DNA of 7,774 bases from Faecalibacterium sp. CAG:74 (GTDB lineage: Bacteria; Bacillota; Clostridia; Christensenellales; Aristaeellaceae), in contig FR899900.1 in NCBI GenBank assembly GCA_000437595.1, positions 1 to 7,774 of the forward strand. Reading direction: 5' to 3'. The translations under genes and the position numbers were made by a program. Position 1 is the stretch's first letter, and every line of letters begins with the position of its first letter. Below are positions 5,246 through 7,774 of the stretch, one piece after another. Under the pieces are notes generated by a model, which saw only the letters and a list, made by a program, of their open reading frames with translations, searched no databases and had not been told where the DNA came from.

Positions 5246-6406
5246 ATGGCAAGTGTATCCCTGCAGCACATCTACAAGGTGTACGCCGGCGGCGTGACGG
5301 CTGTCAGCGACTTCAACCTCGACATCAAGGACAAGGAATTTATCGTTCTGGTCGGCCCGTCCGGCTGCGGCAAGTCCACCACCCTGCGCATGGTTGCCGG
5401 CTTGGAAGAAATCTCCGACGGCGAACTGTATATCGGCGACAAGCTGGTTAACGACGTTGCTCCGAAGGATCGCGATATCGCGATGGTGTTCCAGAACTAC
5501 GCGCTGTATCCGCACATGACCGTGTTCGACAACATGGCGTTTGGCCTTAAGCTGCGCAAGACCCCCAAGGACGAAATCAAGCGCCGCGTGGAAGAAGCTG
5601 CCCGCGTTCTGGGCATTGACCACCTGTTGAACCGTAAGCCGAAGGCTCTGTCCGGCGGCCAGCGTCAGCGTGTTGCTCTGGGCCGTGCTATCGTCCGTGA
5701 GCCGAAAGTCTTCCTGTTCGACGAACCGCTGTCCAACCTGGACGCTAAGCTGCGCGTGCAGATGCGTACCGAAATCACCAAGCTGCATCAGCGCCTGCAG
5801 ACCACCTTCATCTACGTTACCCATGACCAGACCGAAGCTATGACGATGGCTTCCCGTATCGTGGTCATGAAGGACGGCGTTGTGCAGCAGGTGGATACGC
5901 CCCAGAACCTGTACGACTTCCCGGCGAACGAGTTCGTCGCAGGCTTCATCGGCTCTCCGCAGATGAACTTCTTCGACGTGCGCCTCAAGCGCGAAAACAA
6001 CGAAGTTGTTGCGTACTTTGGCGACAACAAGATCGTTGTTCCGCAGGGCAAGGTTTCCAAGTTTGTGGATGAGTCCTATGTGGGCCGCGAAGTTGTCATG
6101 GGCATCCGTCCGGAAAACATCCACGACGATGAAATGTTCCTCGCCAACGCTGCCGATGCGACCATCGACGTGAAGGTCGAAGTGACTGAAAAGATGGGCT
6201 CTGAAACCTATCTGTACCTGACCACCACCGGCAAGGAAGGCAACATCATCGCTCGCGTCAACCCGCGCACGACGTCCACTGCTGGCGGCGAAATCAAGGT
6301 TGCGTTCGACGTGAACCACCTGCACTTCTTCGACAAGGAAACCGCCCGCACCATTCTGGTGTCCGATGCTGTTCCCGCGCCGACCAAGACCAATCTGACG
6401 AAGTAA
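5246..6406 (+). CDS. ugpC: Multi-sugar ABC transporter ATPase (UgpC/MsmX/MalK type)
   Basis: This 386-residue cytoplasmic ATPase powers carbohydrate uptake (CUT1) transporters. An A-loop Tyr (13), Walker A GPSGCGKST (37-45), Q-loop Gln 83, signature LSGGQRQR (135-142), Walker B VFLFDE (155-160) and switch His 193 are all present. The C-terminal part (about 240-386) is the OB/TOBE regulatory domain typical of MalK-like proteins. No permease or binding-protein genes lie directly beside it, as for the shared B. subtilis MsmX ATPase, which serves several sugar transporters; I infer such a shared role. It is unlikely to be the ATPase of the upstream MacB-type permease, since that class uses a different, shorter ATPase. 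The start at 5246 is set by GAGGAGG (5231-5237). It has its own promoter and a strong terminator. GCT, GTT, AAC and ATC codons are more frequent than in its neighbours, suggesting high expression. Symbol follows usual annotation; msmX or msmK is equally apt. Confidence 0.93.
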   Translation: MASVSLQHIYKVYAGGVTAVSDFNLDIKDKEFIVLVGPSGCGKSTTLRMVAGLEEISDGELYIGDKLVNDVAPKDRDIAMVFQNYALYPHMTVFDNMAFGLKLRKTPKDEIKRRVEEAARVLGIDHLLNRKPKALSGGQRQRVALGRAIVREPKVFLFDEPLSNLDAKLRVQMRTEITKLHQRLQTTFIYVTHDQTEAMTMASRIVVMKDGVVQQVDTPQNLYDFPANEFVAGFIGSPQMNFFDVRLKRENNEVVAYFGDNKIVVPQGKVSKFVDESYVGREVVMGIRPENIHDDEMFLANAADATIDVKVEVTEKMGSETYLYLTTTGKEGNIIARVNPRTTSTAGGEIKVAFDVNHLHFFDKETARTILVSDAVPAPTKTNLTK

Positions 6407-6428
6407 TTCACTTCACACAGAATTTTCA

Positions 6429-6471
6429 GGAAGCACTTTCTCCGTAATGGGGAGGGTGCTTCCTTCTTTTT
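6429..6471 (+). terminator. Strong intrinsic terminator after the ABC ATPase gene
   Basis: GGAAGCAC (6429-6436) pairs with GTGCTTCC (6456-6463). The stem extends inward through TTTCTCC and GGGGAGG with three G-U pairs to about 15 bp around a GTAAT loop. The 3' arm runs directly into TTCTTTTT, as expected of a Rho-independent terminator. It isolates the ATPase transcript from the regulator gene. Confidence 0.93.
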
Positions 6472-6514
6472 GATCGGCAGAACGTTTGTTTTTGTGCTAA
6501 ATTCACAAAAAATT

Positions 6515-6541
6515 TTCGCTTTTCAGCAAAATTCGCTTTTC
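6515..6541 (+). repeat. Direct repeat TTCGCTTTTC over the -35 area
   Basis: Exact 10-bp copies lie at 6515-6524 and 6532-6541, 17 bp apart. Both are preceded by A/T-rich sequence with AAAATT-like bases. The second copy ends at the place where the -35 box of the regulator gene would lie, so these may be binding sites for an activator or repressor, possibly the regulator itself. Confidence 0.5.
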
Positions 6542-6556
6542 TCCCGCGCGAAAGTG

Positions 6557-6565
6557 TGCTATACT
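6557..6565 (+). promoter_or_regulatory. Extended -10 promoter of the PucR/CdaR-type regulator
   Basis: TGCTATACT is an extended -10 element (TGn plus TATACT at 6560-6565, five of six consensus bases). No good -35 is seen 16-18 bp upstream (TTTTCT or similar), which agrees with reliance on the extended -10 or on an activator. Expected start of transcription is near 6572, giving a leader of about 58 nt. Confidence 0.65.
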
Positions 6566-6587
6566 GAAATAGGATATTCGGACACAA

Positions 6588-6609
6588 GCGCCGCGTGGGA
6601 TGGCGGCGC
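6588..6609 (+). other. GC-rich hairpin in the 5' leader of the regulator gene
   Basis: GCGCCGC (6588-6594) and GCGGCGC (6603-6609) form a perfect 7-bp GC stem with an 8-nt loop, ending just upstream of the AAAGGGG ribosome binding site (6611-6617). It could stabilise the message or modulate access to the RBS. It has no T tract, so it is not an intrinsic terminator. Confidence 0.5.
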
Positions 6610-6629
6610 GAAAGGGGCGTATACCTTTG

Positions 6630-7679
6630 ATGAACAAACGTTTGCAGGAACAGGTTGACAACGTGCTGAATCGCCTGAGTGTACCCATCACGATTTTGGA
6701 TGCGGATTCGGACAGACTGCCGGACGGGATGCCGCTATCTACGCTTCGCCTGACTGAGGGTGAAGCGCGCACCATGCTGGGCAGCCTGTATATGGCGGTG
6801 CCGCCGCTGCATATCGTGCTGACTTGTGCCGAGCAGCAGCCCGGTGCGCGCGATGTGCTGCAGCTGGCGGCGATGTTGATTGCCGCGCTCGACCACTCCG
6901 GCGAAAATCGCACCGAGAGCAGCAGCGACGTGTATTGCCGCGCGCTCCGGGGCGACCTGATGGGCAGCGAACTGGAGGCGCTCAGCCACGAGCATCAACT
7001 GCCGCAGGAGATGGATCGCACGGTCATGCTCTTCCACATCGTGCAGACCGAAAACGAGTGCGCCTATGACCTGCTGCGGGACATTACGCCGGTGCAGGAC
7101 AAGGATGTGCTGCTGAACATGGATCGTCACACCGTTGTGCTGATTAAGGAAATGACGGACGTGGAAACGATTGATGACCTGCACCAGTTTGCACAGGCGC
7201 TGCAAGAGACGCTGATGGGCGAGACGGCGCACCAGATGACCGTCGGCATCGGCAAAATGCGCCGCACCATCGACGAATTGCGCGACAGCTACAACGAAGC
7301 GCGCCGTGCTATTGAAGTCGGACGCATCTTCAAGCCGGAAGAAAGCATTTATATTTACAGCCGCCTGATTCTGGAGCGCTTCCTGATGGAGCTGCCGCAG
7401 GACATCAGCGCTTATTATCACGGGCTGCTCTTCAACCGCAAGAATCAGCGCCTGTTCAACGAGGAAATGCTCTACACGATCGAAATGTTCTTCAAGAAGG
7501 ACTTGAATCTGTCCGACACGGCGCGTCAGCTCTATATTCACCGCAACACGCTGGTGTATCGGCTGGACAAGGTGCAGCGGCAGACGGGTCTGGATTTGCG
7601 CTCCTTCGACGATGCCATCACCTTCAAAATCCTGATGGAGTTGAAGAAAGTCAGCGGCGACAAAGCGCCCCGGAAATAA
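6630..7679 (+). CDS. PucR/CdaR-family transcriptional regulator
   Basis: The 349-residue protein has the layout of CdaR-like regulators. An N-terminal region of unclear fold (about 1-110) might sense a ligand. A central GGDEF-like CdaR domain follows (about 125-260; its MTVGIGKMRRTIDELRDSYNEA-like stretch begins near 203). A C-terminal PucR helix-turn-helix covers about 290-335, with LSDTARQLYIHRNTLVYRL and LDKVQRQTG. In E. coli CdaR controls sugar-diacid genes; the ligand here is unknown. I chose the ATG at 6630, with AAAGGGG (6611-6617) 12 nt upstream, a rather long spacing. An in-frame ATG at 6600 would add 10 residues but has no RBS and lies inside the leader hairpin. The gene has its own promoter. 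A lipoprotein gene follows after 21 bp and probably shares the transcript. Its position after a sugar ABC ATPase gene suggests, as inference, control of carbohydrate uptake. Confidence 0.88.
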   Translation: MNKRLQEQVDNVLNRLSVPITILDADSDRLPDGMPLSTLRLTEGEARTMLGSLYMAVPPLHIVLTCAEQQPGARDVLQLAAMLIAALDHSGENRTESSSDVYCRALRGDLMGSELEALSHEHQLPQEMDRTVMLFHIVQTENECAYDLLRDITPVQDKDVLLNMDRHTVVLIKEMTDVETIDDLHQFAQALQETLMGETAHQMTVGIGKMRRTIDELRDSYNEARRAIEVGRIFKPEESIYIYSRLILERFLMELPQDISAYYHGLLFNRKNQRLFNEEMLYTIEMFFKKDLNLSDTARQLYIHRNTLVYRLDKVQRQTGLDLRSFDDAITFKILMELKKVSGDKAPRK

Positions 7680-7700
7680 ACGATAAGGAGGATTTTTCCC

Positions 7701-7774
7701 ATGAAAAAGAAACTTGCGCTCGTGCTGTCTCTTGTCCTGTGCTGCGCGATGCTCAGCGGCTGCACGACGCTCAC
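7701..7774 (+). CDS. Lipoprotein, 5' end only (runs off the window)
   Basis: The ATG at 7701 follows AAGGAGG (7685-7691) at ideal spacing. The 24 visible residues are a type II signal peptide: MKKK, a hydrophobic core (LALVLSLVL), and the lipobox LSGC with the lipidated Cys at position 21. The mature protein would be attached to the outer face of the membrane. The mature sequence is almost entirely outside the window, so the function cannot be told; a solute-binding protein or an envelope protein are both possible. The gene lies 21 bp after the regulator gene and is probably co-transcribed with it. Confidence 0.8.
   Translation, partial: MKKKLALVLSLVLCCAMLSGCTTL

Noticed and set aside
5129..6325. 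398-codon open frame on the minus strand
   Set aside because: It lies antisense to the intact ABC ATPase gene, has no RBS or known motif, and its His/Val/Gln-rich product is what the complement of a strongly biased gene gives.
1..7774. tRNA or rRNA genes, CRISPR arrays, insertion sequences, attachment sites
   Set aside because: I saw no cloverleaf, regularly spaced repeat, transposase motif or long terminal inverted repeat on either strand.

Overview
The window looks like chromosomal DNA from a moderately GC-rich, low-complexity-free Firmicute of the class Clostridia, most likely an Oscillospirales/Ruminococcaceae-type gut anaerobe. The reasons are the strong AGGAGG-type ribosome binding sites, the rsmD-coaD-coiled-coil gene order, the UgpC/MsmX-type sugar ABC ATPase beside a PucR/CdaR-type regulator, and the Firmicute-style terminators. 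The genus cannot be fixed from the sequence alone. All supported genes lie on the + strand; the long minus-strand open frames are shadows.

Region 1 (46-2706) reads as one tightly spaced operon: an unrecognised five-helix membrane protein, rsmD (16S rRNA m2G966 methyltransferase), coaD (phosphopantetheine adenylyltransferase, coenzyme A synthesis) and an Ala-rich coiled-coil protein of the kind often found after coaD in Clostridia. rsmD is broken as written. It changes frame at a run of eight Gs, at the same place where it carries about 13 extra codons of very G-rich sequence.

Region 2 (2707-2998) is an untranslated gap with several dyads and a probable terminator. Region 3 (2999-5037) is a translationally coupled pair: a short membrane-anchored MacA/HlyD-type adaptor and a MacB/FtsX-type permease. 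No dedicated ATPase gene follows.

Region 4 (5038-6471) holds a good sigma-A promoter, a possible 50-codon small ORF, the multi-sugar transporter ATPase gene (ugpC/msmX type, with codon choice suggesting high expression) and a strong intrinsic terminator. Region 5 (6472-7774) holds an extended -10 promoter with a direct repeat over its -35 area, a PucR/CdaR-family regulator and, 21 bp later, the start of a lipoprotein gene that runs out of the window.

The most unusual item is the rsmD lesion. Otherwise I see mostly known families and no convincing evidence for a wholly new system.
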